A DNA stretch of 64,000 nt from Dendrophyllia cribrosa (taxonomy: Eukaryota > Cnidaria > Anthozoa > Scleractinia > Dendrophylliidae): positions 5,207,017-5,271,016 of the forward strand of contig JAJLRJ010000008.1 in the NCBI GenBank assembly GCA_024195265.1, written 5' to 3'. The notes beneath the pieces are model-generated. The model did no database searches. It worked only from the letters and a program-made list of their open reading frames with translations, and was not told the DNA's origin. Each line of letters starts with the position of its first letter. Position 1 is the stretch's first letter. Both the position numbers and the translations under genes were made by a program. This document shows, piece after piece, positions 39,571-49,765 of this stretch.

Positions 39571-39619
39571 TAATTTTCATTACAGCGAAAGTGGAAGAAA
39601 ACAGCGAAATAAGCTTGAG

Positions 39620-39945
39620 CGAACTTTGATACACCTTTGACGTGAATCAAAGACATATTTGACTATACCTTTGACACACCTTTGACGCGAATCAAAGGCG
39701 CGTCAAATATGACACCTTTGACTACACCTTTGACTCGCGTCAAAAGTGTATTCAAATACGACATTTGATTTCACCTTTGACTCGCGTCAAAACTGTAATC
39801 AAATGCGGCCTTTACCACCTTTGACGCGAAGTAAAGGTGTCGTCAAAGATGAGTTTTGACGCGCGTCAAAAACGTACAAAAGTTTGCAAAGAAGGCCTTT
39901 GACACGTCACCTCTGATCACCGTCAAAGCCAATTTTTCGTGCAGT
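39620..39945. repeat. Subterminal repeats, right end of the TIR element
   Basis: Degenerate copies of CCTTTGACGCGAATCAAAGG-type palindromes, the mirror of the left array, leading into the right terminus. Confidence 0.8.
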
Positions 39946-39947
39946 GA

Positions 39948-40337
39948 AAGCTGCACAGCGCGAAAGAGATTTGTCTATAAATGAATAAACAAGGATAACA
40001 TCCGCAAATCGACCACAAAATCCGCGTGGCGGAGTGGCGTGACAATTGCCGCGCATGCGTAATTGCCGATCTTGTCGTGTCAAAATTTTCAGAAATTTGA
40101 AACTTTCGAAGTCCACACTTCCGCTTCCGCTCGGTAATTTTTTTCATTTTTTGCATGTTGACTCCGTAAGTCCGTTCTATCCAAAGTGCGTTTTACGCGA
40201 TTATGAAAAAATTCTGTCAACAGAGAAAAAAATTACCAACGAATTCTAAAACACGCGTTTTTTCTTTAAAATTTCTGACAGTTTTTTTTTTAAAGTTGGT
40301 ACCCAGGTAGAACACTGGGGTCGAAGGATGTTACTAA
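39948..40337. other. Non-coding spacer
   Basis: No feature recognised. Confidence 0.45.
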
Positions 40338-40485
40338 AACCAGGAACGGGGAACCGGAAACCGGAAACCGGAAACCGAGAACCGGGAACCGGGAACCGGG
40401 AACCGGGAACCGGGAACCGGGAACCGGGAACGGGGAACGGGGAACGGGGAACGGGGAACGGGGAACGGGGAACGGGGAACGGGGG
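40338..40485. repeat. G-rich 7-bp minisatellite
   Basis: About twenty heptamers grading from GGAAACC through GGGAACC to GGGGAAC. Long runs of GGG/GGGG at regular spacing on one strand could form G-quadruplexes. Confidence 0.92.
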
Positions 40486-40965
40486 TCTGGGAACGAGCAG
40501 TCAGCGGTATTCGCCATAAAAGGTAGGTCCTTCATGTATGCATAGTTGTTATTGCAAAGAAAATTTCAAAATGGTGGTCGCGACGAGAAAGCGAACCACG
40601 GAAAAAGCAAATTATACTTTTCATCTCAGGTAATAAGATTTAAAAGGAACTTGGAATCGTAACGTTGTGTTTTAAAGGTCAAATGAACCAAAATTTCGAC
40701 ATTTTTTCTTTCCGTCCAATTTTAGCGCAATGTGTTGATTAAGTACCAAATAAACATATTCTGAAGTTTCAAACTAATTGGACTTATCATCGCAGAGATA
40801 TTTGAAGTTAAAAAGTGCTTCTTTTTGGGCTTCATAATCGTAGAGCGGTCGGAAAAATTGTCGGGAAATTGTCGGAAATAAAACTAGTGACGTCACTGTT
40901 GGCTTGCTAGAAGATTGCGGGAAAATTCAAAACTCTTCAGTTTTGAAGTCATCGCTGATTTTTAG
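40486..40965. other. Non-coding, upstream of the THAP exon
   Basis: ATGGTGGTCGCGACGAGAAA at 40571 followed by a GTAATA donor at 40630 looks like a first exon, but its phase does not match the THAP exon acceptor. No promoter identified. Confidence 0.4.
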
Positions 40966-41342
40966 CAATAAACTGCAGCAACAATTCTAAATCTAATGTC
41001 AGCACCTTCAAGTTTCCCAAAGACGAAAAATTAAAGAGAAAATGGCTAAAAAAATTGAAAAGGGAATCGTTCAAACCAACAAAATATTCACGCGTTTGTG
41101 CGGAACATTTCACTTCTGACAGTTTCAAACAAAATATCTCGGCGAGGAGTTCGTTAGGTTCAGCTTTCAAGCCTCGGAGACTGGATCTTAAAGAAGATGC
41201 AGTGCCTACCATTTTTTATTTCAAAAAAATTGAAGCCAATGGAATAGGCCAAAACAGAAGCCACGGCAACCATCCATGTCCGCCGAAGAGCACGGGAAAA
41301 ACACAAGTCCGTTCAACGTTTGCAAAACAAAGAAAATTGGAG
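40966..41342 (+). CDS. THAP zinc-finger domain exon
   Basis: A DNA-binding THAP domain in one exon. After the acceptor TTTTTAG (40959-40965) the frame reads INCSNNSKSN, TFKFPKDEKLKRKWLKKL, YSRVCAEHFTSDSFKQ and LKEDAVPTIF, giving the C2CH ligands, the conserved W, the P and the AVPTIF end. A phase-0 GTAATA donor follows at 41343. THAP domains occur in host transcription factors and P-element-type transposases; no transposase follows here. Upstream and downstream exons are uncertain. The following intron contains a MITE (41564-42556). Confidence 0.75.
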
Positions 41343-41563
41343 GTAATAATTTTTCATCTCGTTATAAAGTAGACCTAGCTTCAATTCTTTTTTTACTTTT
41401 TTGGGGATCATCATTCGCTTTTTCAGTCAGTTGGCTTAGCTTTCTTACATCTAACAATGTAGGCTTAACTTTTAGAACTTCATGTGTTTTTGGCGCGTAA
41501 GCTACGTTTGTTTACAATTGATATGCATTAAGATTTCGAGGGTAACTTTCGAGCTCTGGGTAA

Positions 41564-42556
41564 TGCGCCGATCAATTCGAAACATCAACATCCCCCCCCC
41601 GGGCAATGCCCCGGGCATTTGAACTTTTGAAGATCGACTTGTTCAAATTCCCGCCCCGTTGGGCCAAAATTACATTCAAATACCCCACCCTAGCACTGGA
41701 TTTGACTGTCAAATGCCCCTCCTAACGATAAAATGTTTTTAGTGAGATTAAAAAATACACTTTGCATTCACTTTTTCTGATTTATTCTAGCTATTGTTTT
41801 CCTCGAGAATATACTCAACTGTTCCGCGTATACTTTGCAACTGATAGTTCACGGCACTCCTGTGGCACTCCTGTGGTTGTCTTGGGGATTTACTTTTCGA
41901 TATTTTTTTATTTGAGTAATTTCTCGTGTGATCAACAAATATTGCAAAAATATTTAGCAACGCGGTTGATTCATTTTTGGAAGCGTTAATTTCCACGAGG
42001 TGAAAATTTATTATTCTAAACGCGTTTTATATCAACTGACAAATGTTTCCTTAAAGAATTTTCTGTTTGAGAGAGTTCATTTTGCAGTGTTTTTTTCTTT
42101 CAATCAATGGCCGTTTAAAATCTGCCTACATTTAATAGACTGGCACAGGACTGGCAATGCAGTCAGCCATTTTGACTTCGAAATCTAAAACGCGTTGAAT
42201 GGCAGTTGAATTTAACTTTTCATACAAACCTTCAAAAACACTGCAAAGCTTTGTCAGCCCATTTTACTAGCCATTCACTAACAAAAACGATATTTTCCCC
42301 TTTAAATTGCTCCATGTTGAATCTGAACTGCTACCGCATGTGTTTGATAGGCGCTGGCCAAAAAAATATATTTTGAACACTTCCGGTTCAAATTCCCCAC
42401 CCCACCTAGGCAAAGTCAAATTCCCCACCCCTGGGATGGCCTTACATATCAAATTCCCGACTCCCCGGGCACAGAAAATGTTCAAATACCCGGGGCTTGC
42501 CCGGGGGGGGGGGGGGGGGGGGGGGGGGATGTTGATGTTTCGAATTGATCGGCGCA
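41564..42556. mobile_element. TIR element, copy 1 of a TWA-flanked family
   Basis: 993 bp with ends TGCGCCGATCAATTCGAAAC and reverse complement, each followed by GATGTTGATG/CATCAACATC and a C/G homopolymer. TAA on both sides (41561-41563 and 42557-42559). Copies 2 and 3 are at 54593-55542 and 63756 to the window end. It encodes nothing recognisable; three-base TWA duplication suggests PIF/Harbinger. It lies within the intron after the THAP exon. Confidence 0.88.
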
Positions 42557-42657
42557 TAACGTCTCACGGCACAACCTTCGTGACCTCACCTTCGGATCCG
42601 AAAAAAATATTTGCTTTTAGTCCGTATAGATGAATTATTATTTTCTAATTTCCTCAG

Positions 42658-42730
42658 GTCAGAAGCCGCCCCACGCAGACGATCCGAACAAATTACAGAT
42701 CCCTCCAAATTCAAACCACTACTCCTAAAA
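42658..42730 (+). CDS. Candidate downstream exon of the THAP gene
   Basis: 73 bp between a TTTCCTCAG acceptor and a consensus GTAAGT donor. In the phase left by the THAP exon it is open and reads VRSRPTQTIRTNYRSLQIQT and on. No homology known; support is the splice signals and phase only. Confidence 0.35.
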
Positions 42731-43633
42731 GTAAGTTACGGTAGATTAGATAAACAAATAATGTAACATACAGAGAGATATGCACCTCTGACGACTTAAC
42801 AGTATTCGCAATACTGACTCTATTATTCCTCTTATTTAAAACAGTGCTGTCTAGTACAGTTCATTAGGGAGCTTAAAGGCCCATCTTCAGTTACCGTAAT
42901 GCACCGCGCATTGCTTATTTTGATTTGGACCCAGATAAATGCGATCTCTCGCGAAGTGAAATTTTGGCCTCTCATCTCCAGGAAGAAATGAACACTGAGT
43001 TTGAAATTTCGTTCGACATTGATTTTAAAATTTATCAGTCCAAAGAAGCGGCCCTGTTAGATATCAAAAGCCCGTATAACATGTCTCGCATTTTGTCTGG
43101 GGCTGCTCAACCCGCCTTTAATAATGTAGCTCCAGGCATCTCCAGTCGCCGAGGCAGTTTCCTCCGCTTCGAAAGTTCGCATCGAAAACATTTTCACGTT
43201 GTGGGACGCGGTAAACCTTCTACTATTTTTACCGAAAGTTTAAGGTCGATGCCGCTTAAAACGAAACCTCCAGCGAGCCGAGAAGTGTTTGTATTTTGTG
43301 GGTTGTTCTCCAGTCGGCGTATCTGATTTGCATCGGGCATAATTAATGAGCTCCACTGGCGGAGGACGTTTTATCGGCTTCTGAAGTTTGCATCGAAAAA
43401 AATTCGACGGCTAGGGAGGGGGAAAACCAACTCCAACTTCCATGGAATATTTCACATAGTTGCTGGAAAAAACGACTCCGCCGGCGAGCCGAGAAGTTTA
43501 AACTTTTTTTGTTGTTGACATCTTCGACTATTTTGACCAAAATTAAGTTCAGTCCGTGACGAGTCACGCCAGTATTGACCCTAGCTAGACCAGAATGCAC
43601 ATCTGTTCGGAGTCAACCGGTGCTCAAAAAGGA
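42731..43633. other. Mostly non-coding; one unassigned ORF
   Basis: 42925-43326 is an open frame of 133 codons with FEISFDIDFKIYQSKEAALL but no recognised domain. 43325-43400 is the dispersed repeat that also flanks the MITE at 23319-23864 and here lacks that insert. Confidence 0.4.
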
Positions 43634-43689
43634 TAGTATACTATACTCACCGATCTTACCCGCACCTATTTGAGTATGGGCGTTCTGCC
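43634..43689. repeat. Split direct repeat B, outer copy
   Basis: 56 bp, TAGTATACTATACTCACCGA through GGGCGTTCTGCC; identical by eye to 43917-43972. Confidence 0.9.
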
Positions 43690-43843
43690 GATCGCGCTTA
43701 GGATGTGATACGGTAAACAAGCAACCGCCCCAGGGAGGGAGTGGTGGGTAAGACCTAAGCCGCGATCGACATGGGTTTGTGAGGAAAGACTGGTGAGTAT
43801 ACAACAAAGACTATGTGTAGACTACACAAGTACTAACTGGCGC

Positions 43844-43972
43844 GGTCTTTCCCGAAGTGAGTGGTGTTAATTAGCTCGGTCTCCTTTTATAGGTGCATTG
43901 GTAAGACCGCTGAGTATAGTATACTATACTCACCGATCTTACCCGCACCTATTTGAGTATGGGCGTTCTGCC
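43844..43972. repeat. A-B junction (internal repeats) of the DIRS-order element
   Basis: Repeat A (43844-43918, matches 49766-49840) runs directly into repeat B (43917-43972). Such a junction is used to align the ends of the circular intermediate in Ngaro/DIRS replication. Confidence 0.9.
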
Positions 43973-44102
43973 TCCGCGCGAGGGACATGTCTGGTGACAC
44001 AACATGAAAACCACGAAACCCAGAGGTAGACAAAACCCCCAAACTCAAACCCCAAAGAAAAAGGGCCCAAACTGAAAATCGGACTAGGGACAAGGTTCTA
44101 GA

Positions 44103-45500
44103 CTATGAGGAACAGCTAGCTGCCCGCGTAGGAGAGGATGGAGAGGACCGCTTCAAGCGCGAGTGTTCGTCTCCAGGAAACGCCTGGACAAAGTCCTTCA
44201 GGTGATTGTAGTCACTATAAAGGCGGGAAGATTCTTCCACCGCACTCGATGAAGAGAAGGTTAACAAGTCCGCGGGTGCCCCCGCGCGTAATACGTCAAC
44301 CAACTTCATATAATAGGACGCTGTGGAGGAGTTGCGCCAGCCGACGTGCGTCATAACGTCCGCCAATGACGAGCCAGAAAACGCCAAAGTTAAAGCACAC
44401 CCGCTACGGAAGCTGTGGAGGGTTTCGCCCGCGTCGATATTGCCTTGGCGGAGGTAGAATTTTAGGCGCCCTTCAGCCGCCGAATGCATGAGTGGTTTAT
44501 TGACAATGTTGCCCTGTGGGTTGGTTGGCCGGAACAGATAACCGTTTCTCAAATTGATCCCAATAGTTTGGGAGATTGTCATGTAATTCTCAATAGCTTT
44601 TACAGGACATATCGCAGGGTTGGGGTGCCTACGTAGGCCAAACAGATTCGAAGCGCCGTCCCGCAACGTCTTGCCCCAAACGTGGTTGAAGAGCAGACCG
44701 TCGTCCGCTGGAAAACGGGCAATTTCCGCCGTCTTAACTTGGCCAAGGTCGCTCCCTCTATCTCCACTAAAGAAGAGCGTTTTAAAGAAGGCCTGGTCTC
44801 TTGCAAGTATAAATAACTGACTAGGAGACGTCGACGGCGAAACCAGCTGTTTCTGAATTAAGTGGGAGAGCAGGCTCAACTTGTTCACGAAGAGTGGCGT
44901 CGCCTGCCGCGGGGTAGCACGCGCTTGGAGCTGTTCCGCCGTGACGGCTTTGAGGTATTGCTTAACCATCAGGTCTGAAGCGGGGTTTCCCACTAGGAGG
45001 GCGCGGTTCCAATCGCCCTGTCGACCTCTCTCGTTAAATATAGCACGCAGCTTGCCTATGTAGGAGTCGACTGTGCCGTAAGCTAACCGCGACGGACATT
45101 GACATTTAGCGACATTTCTCGAGCCCATGTGGGGGCACTCGCTTCGGTGGACTTTTGTTCTGCCTTTCTGGTCTTTGAGAACCAGGAAACGGCACACGTC
45201 TAAAGGGGTGGCATTCGACAGACATTTGCTGCCTGGAAGGGCGAACAAAAAATTTTCAAATTCATCTGCTAATGATTGTTTTTGCTTGGCGTAGGGTGAG
45301 GTAGATTCGACTTGCTGGAGGTGCGCAATGCGTTCATCAAGAGCGCTGAGAACGAAAACGGGTGAATTGGACACGCGGGGCGCGCGTGCCTTCCTGACGT
45401 AACCGCAGCTTTGGCAAAACCGGAACGAGACGTCATTGGCGTAGAAACACACTGGGCAACTGACAGCCGGGCAGAAGAAGCGAGCCACTTGGGGAAGATC
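44103..45500 (-). CDS. Tyrosine recombinase
   Basis: Integrates the circular DNA form. A Cys-rich N-terminus (CPVCFYANDVSFRFCQSCGY) precedes a SAM-like core-binding region and a catalytic domain with R in GDRGSDL, H-x-x-R in LHSFRSG, and a W and Y in HVGWRNSSTASYYMK. The frame has no upstream ATG: it opens with GAT at 45500, directly after CATCTCTTCTTAG, a good splice acceptor, in phase 0. I infer translation from the leader exon at 49606-49728. A C-terminal Ser-rich tail follows. Confidence 0.9.
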   Translation of the reverse strand, partial: DLPQVARFFCPAVSCPVCFYANDVSFRFCQSCGYVRKARAPRVSNSPVFVLSALDERIAHLQQVESTSPYAKQKQSLADEFENFLFALPGSKCLSNATPLDVCRFLVLKDQKGRTKVHRSECPHMGSRNVAKCQCPSRLAYGTVDSYIGKLRAIFNERGRQGDWNRALLVGNPASDLMVKQYLKAVTAEQLQARATPRQATPLFVNKLSLLSHLIQKQLVSPSTSPSQLFILARDQAFFKTLFFSGDRGSDLGQVKTAEIARFPADDGLLFNHVWGKTLRDGASNLFGLRRHPNPAICPVKAIENYMTISQTIGINLRNGYLFRPTNPQGNIVNKPLMHSAAEGRLKFYLRQGNIDAGETLHSFRSGCALTLAFSGSSLADVMTHVGWRNSSTASYYMKLVDVLRAGAPADLLTFSSSSAVEESSRLYSDYNHLKDFVQAFPGDEHSRLKRSSPSSPTRAASCSS

Positions 45501-45690
45501 CTAAGAAGAGATGACAAACGGATAAGGCGCGAGCAGGGGAGAAATGAACAATTCACAAGACACAAACACATCTCTCCAAGACGGTGCTTTATTGTCAGAA
45601 AGCTATACATGGATCGAGCACTGCTAGAATACCATATACATCGTGCATACTATTACATGGAAATTAGAGAACTAGCCAATTAAACGATTG

Positions 45691-47892
45691 TCAACATCGG
45701 AAATGAAAAACCCAGAGATCCCACGGGAGGGGCCAGCTCACGGAGAAGCCTCCAGGGCCGGGAGGCAATACAACGCCCGGCGAGCCCTTTGGAGCGACCA
45801 AGAAAGAGTCGGAGGATTGGGTCTTGATCCGAGGCCACCAAGGTCGTCGAGACTGAAGATCAGGGACGCACATGGTAAAGGAGATTGAAAACTCTTGAAG
45901 AAAATGAAGCACCTGAAAGATTAGGGCTATAGGCGGGAAAACATACGGCCTTTTAAAGATGGCTGGCTGGCTCAATGGAGACTGCGCAAACACGTTCACA
46001 CCTGAACATCGGCGCGTAGGATACGGGGAGAAGAACGGGAGCACGCCGCCATCTTCTCGCGATTGAGCGTTTGACGGCAGAGCCATCAAATCAGCAGAGT
46101 GAGGCCCAAAACACCGATCGATCTCACGCCATGCCCAACGAGACAGCTTAGCATCTTGCAAGGTCAGGACACGCGAAGGGGAGTCGGCCGGATTTTCGCT
46201 GGAAGGCAAGTGCCAGAGGTTGACACGGGTGTTGTATCTGACACAAACCCAGAAAAGCTCCTTGAGGGCGTCGCAGAGGTCATGGGACCTTGAACCTTGC
46301 CGGTTCCAGGCATCGATAAGAACTTGGCTGTCTGTAAACACGTCCACCCAACAGTTCTCGATCTGTTCGTGGATGGCTTCAAGGACGTTGACCAGCGCAA
46401 GAGCCTCTTTGACGTTGATGTGCATCTTAAAGTGTCGGGGAGGCCAGTAATCGCGAATAACTACCTGGTTAGCTCCAGGGCTTAGGACACCGCCCCAGGC
46501 AAAGGAAGATGCATCGGTGGCCAGTTGGACCTGAATGTGAGTCTCGCGCACCCATGGCAACGAACCTTGCCAGCTCCTAAGGAAAGACCAGTGACTGATC
46601 TCCTCCCTCAGAGGGCCCTCAATACGTACAGGACGACATGATCGGGCTGCCCTCGAAATGGCTGAGTGCACTTCGTTGAAAAAAAGCCGAGCGCCTGGGA
46701 CCGCTTGAGAGAAAGAGATGCACTTGCCCGCGAAACGCTGTAAGGTCTTGATGTCCGTCTGCTGGCGTGCCAAGATGTGATCGGTCAGGGCGATGAACTT
46801 TTGGCGCTTCTCCTCTAGGAGCCGGAAGGCCTGAAGGATCGAGTCCACTTCAAAACCGAGATAAACTATTTGCTGCGCTGGCAGTAAAGTGGACTTCGCT
46901 AAACCAATGAAATAGCCCAGTGACGTGAGGGTAAAACAAACCACGAACGCGGCCGAAGACGCCTTGGCTTTCGAGCGCTCCGTAGGACAAGACACACTCG
47001 CGTAGGCTGGGGCTCGGTCGCTCACCGCGAGTTCGCCAGTGTGACGGTCGTCAATATAGAGCAGACAGGGGATGGACAGTGTGCGAAAGAAGTGCGACAC
47101 CACCAGACCTGTAGAATGGTATATGTAGGCCGAAGATTTCCACCCAAACGGGATGGAATTCGACACGTAGAAGAAACCGTCCCACTGGAAACCGAAGAAC
47201 TCGCGACTGTTCTCTGAGAGAAAAATGTGGTGGTACCCTGATTTGTCGTCGCATACTGTCTGAAAAGACGACCGAGTTACGTAGCGAGGCAACATGGACA
47301 ACTTGTCGAGCTTGAAAGGGGTGTCTTTAGTCCACAAATTCAGGAAGCGGTTGTCGTGGCAGAGGCGAGGCTTAGAGGGTTCCACCGTGAGGGGCATCAC
47401 TAAACGAGGGGGCTGGACATCGCCTACCCTACCCCACAAAGAAATGGACCCGGAGGCGAGGCCATCGGAGATAGAGTCGCAAACGAACTTTTGGAACGAA
47501 CCACACGATGCATTATTAGGAAAGAGTCTAGAAGGAGGTAGGCACGAGTCGAAACACTCTCCCTTATATTGGCCCTTGAAAGGTTGCAAGAAGTCCAAGA
47601 CGTTAATCCGGTTCTTAATCCAACCCAAAACTTGAAATGCCAACTCGCAAGGCGCTGCGTCACATAAAGCCTGCCAAGATGCGACATGGAAGTGGAGATT
47701 TCCCGCCACGAAAGAATCGGGGTCCCGAAAAGCAAGCCGGGAAACGTCCGCAATAGCCTCTCCTCGTACAACGGAGTCGACAAAGTCCGCTGGAATGTGG
47801 GCGTTGTTTGCGACCACCCCTCGAGCCGCGTCGAGTGGGCATCCGTCTGAATGGACCCAACGGATGGAGTTAGGTCGAACTGCTGCAGTATG
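45691..47892 (-). CDS. Reverse transcriptase - RNase H, DIRS order
   Basis: RT signatures VCDDKSGYHHIFL (motif A), NSIPFGWKSSAYIY (motif B) and LLYIDDRH (motif C); RNase H with QLATDASSFAWGGVL, DVFTDSQVLIDAW and SSENPADSPSR. The frame has no ATG near its start; it opens with CAT at 47892 directly after GTCTATTCTCTAG, a polypyrimidine-rich acceptor, in phase 0. This matches the phase-0 donor of the leader exon. The stop lies near 45691, 190 bp before the recombinase acceptor. Confidence 0.92.
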   Translation of the reverse strand, partial: HTAAVRPNSIRWVHSDGCPLDAARGVVANNAHIPADFVDSVVRGEAIADVSRLAFRDPDSFVAGNLHFHVASWQALCDAAPCELAFQVLGWIKNRINVLDFLQPFKGQYKGECFDSCLPPSRLFPNNASCGSFQKFVCDSISDGLASGSISLWGRVGDVQPPRLVMPLTVEPSKPRLCHDNRFLNLWTKDTPFKLDKLSMLPRYVTRSSFQTVCDDKSGYHHIFLSENSREFFGFQWDGFFYVSNSIPFGWKSSAYIYHSTGLVVSHFFRTLSIPCLLYIDDRHTGELAVSDRAPAYASVSCPTERSKAKASSAAFVVCFTLTSLGYFIGLAKSTLLPAQQIVYLGFEVDSILQAFRLLEEKRQKFIALTDHILARQQTDIKTLQRFAGKCISFSQAVPGARLFFNEVHSAISRAARSCRPVRIEGPLREEISHWSFLRSWQGSLPWVRETHIQVQLATDASSFAWGGVLSPGANQVVIRDYWPPRHFKMHINVKEALALVNVLEAIHEQIENCWVDVFTDSQVLIDAWNRQGSRSHDLCDALKELFWVCVRYNTRVNLWHLPSSENPADSPSRVLTLQDAKLSRWAWREIDRCFGPHSADLMALPSNAQSREDGGVLPFFSPYPTRRCSGVNVFAQSPLSQPAIFKRPYVFPPIALIFQVLHFLQEFSISFTMCVPDLQSRRPWWPRIKTQSSDSFLVAPKGSPGVVLPPGPGGFSVSWPLPWDLWVFHFRC

Positions 47893-48100
47893 CTAGAGAA
47901 TAGACAAACAACCGGGGTAAGAGGGATGCGGCTCAAGGGGTGGCAACTTTATGCCTCAGTAATCCGAGAGGGAATAAGATTCCCTTATAAAGCTGCCAAC
48001 CTAGAGCAGAGGAGGGGGGGGGGGGGGGGGAGAATCGCAAAAGACAAAAACGAAAAATGCACACAAAAATCTGTTTAATTGACAAATGACAGCCTAAGAG

Positions 48101-48640
48101 CTACTTGAAAGGCTTGCCGCGCCCAGATTGGGAGTACGGCGAGAAGCGACCCCTATAAGCCTGGCTGCGTCTCATCCTATAGCAGAAAGGTGCCGTGTGG
48201 CCTGCAATGCCACAAAAATTGCAACGATATCTGGGGCTCCTGGAGGAATTCGTGGAGGATGTGGAAGGGGCTGGAACCTGAGCCGAGGGAGCTGACTTTT
48301 GCTGAACACGTAAGGCCTTGTCGACCTTGGCAATCGAATCCAAGACTTTGGCGTAGTCATGATCGCTGAATAAAGCGAGAAAATAGGCTTGGAATTGGTC
48401 GAGAGGTTTTTCGATCCGATCTCTGAGAGCTTGAGCCGCCGCAGCCAAGAAGGGGGCCTTGTCGTGTTTAGATTCCCTCGCAGTGGCCACCAGATCGTCC
48501 GCCATCGAAAGAGCAATATATTTGTCAAAATCACACTTTCGCCTAAGATCGTAGGCGCCTAAACGGGAAAGGCCGACCTCAACACCATTTGGCTTCTGAG
48601 TGCTCTCAAGGGCTTCGATTCGTCTCAGTAAAGCGGCTAC
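48101..48640 (-). CDS. Gag-like protein, exon 2
   Basis: 179 codons opening after the acceptor TATATTATCAG with VAALLRRIEALEST. Helical capsid-like body (KVLDSIAKVDKALR) and a zinc knuckle CNFCGIAGHTAPFC, then a basic R/G-rich tail, as expected for a nucleic-acid-binding Gag. Phase 0, matching exon 1. The open frame extends upstream into the intron to 48775, but the ATG there follows no promoter. Confidence 0.8.
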   Translation of the reverse strand, partial: VAALLRRIEALESTQKPNGVEVGLSRLGAYDLRRKCDFDKYIALSMADDLVATARESKHDKAPFLAAAAQALRDRIEKPLDQFQAYFLALFSDHDYAKVLDSIAKVDKALRVQQKSAPSAQVPAPSTSSTNSSRSPRYRCNFCGIAGHTAPFCYRMRRSQAYRGRFSPYSQSGRGKPFK

Positions 48641-49605
48641 CTGATAATATAAGGGAAAAAACGAGCTATAAAAACCCAAGGCGCCATGAAGAACAATAGC
48701 GCTCATGATCTCATGGACGACAAAGCGCAACACGGAATTATAACTGAAAGGGTACCAAGGAAACAAACATCGCACAAAAAATACATGAGCGGCGTGGGTT
48801 TAAAAACACGGTAAAAAATTTCCTATCACCCAAACAGGAATACATAGTAAAACGAGCACCAGAGAATGCACCGCGTCATGAAAAGATAAACGCGCCAATT
48901 GTCCCACGACAAAAAGGAAAAATATAATGCAAGAAAAAATGCATAGACACCAAAAAGCGCCATGAGAAAAAAAAAACAAGCCAATTCTCTCATGGACAAA
49001 AGCGAGAACAAATTACCGCCAAAGGATATGCAAAACGGAAGTGCAACACAAGAATTTTAGCGCCATGGGAAGACAAAACGCGCCAATTATCCCATGACAA
49101 GAGGAAGATAGAAAGCAAGAAAAAATGCATCGACACCAGTAAAGCGCCATGAGAAACAAAACAAGCCAATTGTCTCATGGACAAAAGCGGGTCTGAATTA
49201 CCGCCAAACGATATGCGAAAACAAAATTCGCATACGCAAAAAATTGAGCGTGACGAGCAAAAGGCAAAGGGAAAAAACCGCCCCATGGTCTAAAGGATGC
49301 AACGAAACGAAAGCATCCAAGTAAAACCGGGTAAATAAAAAACCATGTAACTAGCATTGTGGAGAGCGCGATAAAACACGCAGTAAAGGTTTGACAACAA
49401 ACTTAAGATAACTACGGGAACGAAGAAATAAAAAACGGCCTGACAAAGGAGCGAATAAACTAGGAAAAATAGGGGAGAGAAAACAACAACAGTGACGTAC
49501 AGCGAAAACCACAAAAACCTAGAGCCGAACAACGTGCGAGAGCGAAAAAAGGGGGGGGGGGGACGACGATATAGTGAGTAAATAAGATATTGAAACTTAA
49601 ATTAC
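48641..49605 (-). other. Intron with internal tandem duplication
   Basis: 965 bp between a GAG|GTAATT donor and a TATCAG acceptor. Contains two diverged copies of a segment of about 190 bp (near 48890-49040 and 49080-49230), each with AAGAAAAAATGCAT and GCCATGAGAAA. No coding function. Confidence 0.75.
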
Positions 49606-49728
49606 CTCTAGCTGTGGAGCCGGCGGGACCTCTTGAGCATTAGGCGGATTAGCTTGGCCTTGAGCAGCGGCCGGGGCGATGATTTGCTCTACAGGAACAT
49701 CCGGCTGTCTTGGGGCTTGTTCGGCCAT
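49606..49728 (-). CDS. Shared leader exon of the DIRS-order element
   Basis: ATG at 49728 opens 41 codons (MAEQAPRQPDVPVEQIIAP and on; Pro/Ala/Gln-rich) ending exactly in phase 0 at a GTAATT donor. It lies about 80 bp after a TATAAAAG box in repeat A. It fits in frame to the acceptors of Gag (48640), RT (47892) and recombinase (45500). Confidence 0.75.
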
Positions 49729-49765
49729 TTTGCTGTGAAGACCTATCTAGAATTGCTAACGCGAA

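Larger units (their letters stand above)
35893..39947. mobile_element. TIR element with palindromic subterminal repeats, 4.05 kb with nested inserts
   Basis: Left end ACTGCACGAAAAATTGGCTTTG and right end with the reverse complement (CAAAGCCAATTTTTCGTGCAGT, given here only as a match) bound a region whose two ends are filled with repeats of the palindrome TTTGACGCGCGTCAAA and variants. Nested MITEs (37649-37805, 38270-38539, 38965-39570) account for part of the length. No transposase was recognised, so it is probably non-autonomous. A target duplication was not clear. Confidence 0.65.

Noticed and set aside
40290..40535. Proline-rich ORFs across the G-rich minisatellite
   Set aside because: Products of the 7-bp repeat; all frames are open by chance.
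40571..40629. First exon of the THAP gene
   Set aside because: Looks exon-like with a donor, but leaves phase 2 while the THAP acceptor needs one leading base; not joined.
45688..45888. Plus-strand ORF opposite the RT C-terminus
   Set aside because: Antisense shadow of the retrotransposon pol.
48826..49532. Hydrophobic F/L-rich ORFs in the DIRS-order intron
   Set aside because: Low-complexity A/T-rich intron sequence with a tandem duplication; no domain and no promoter.
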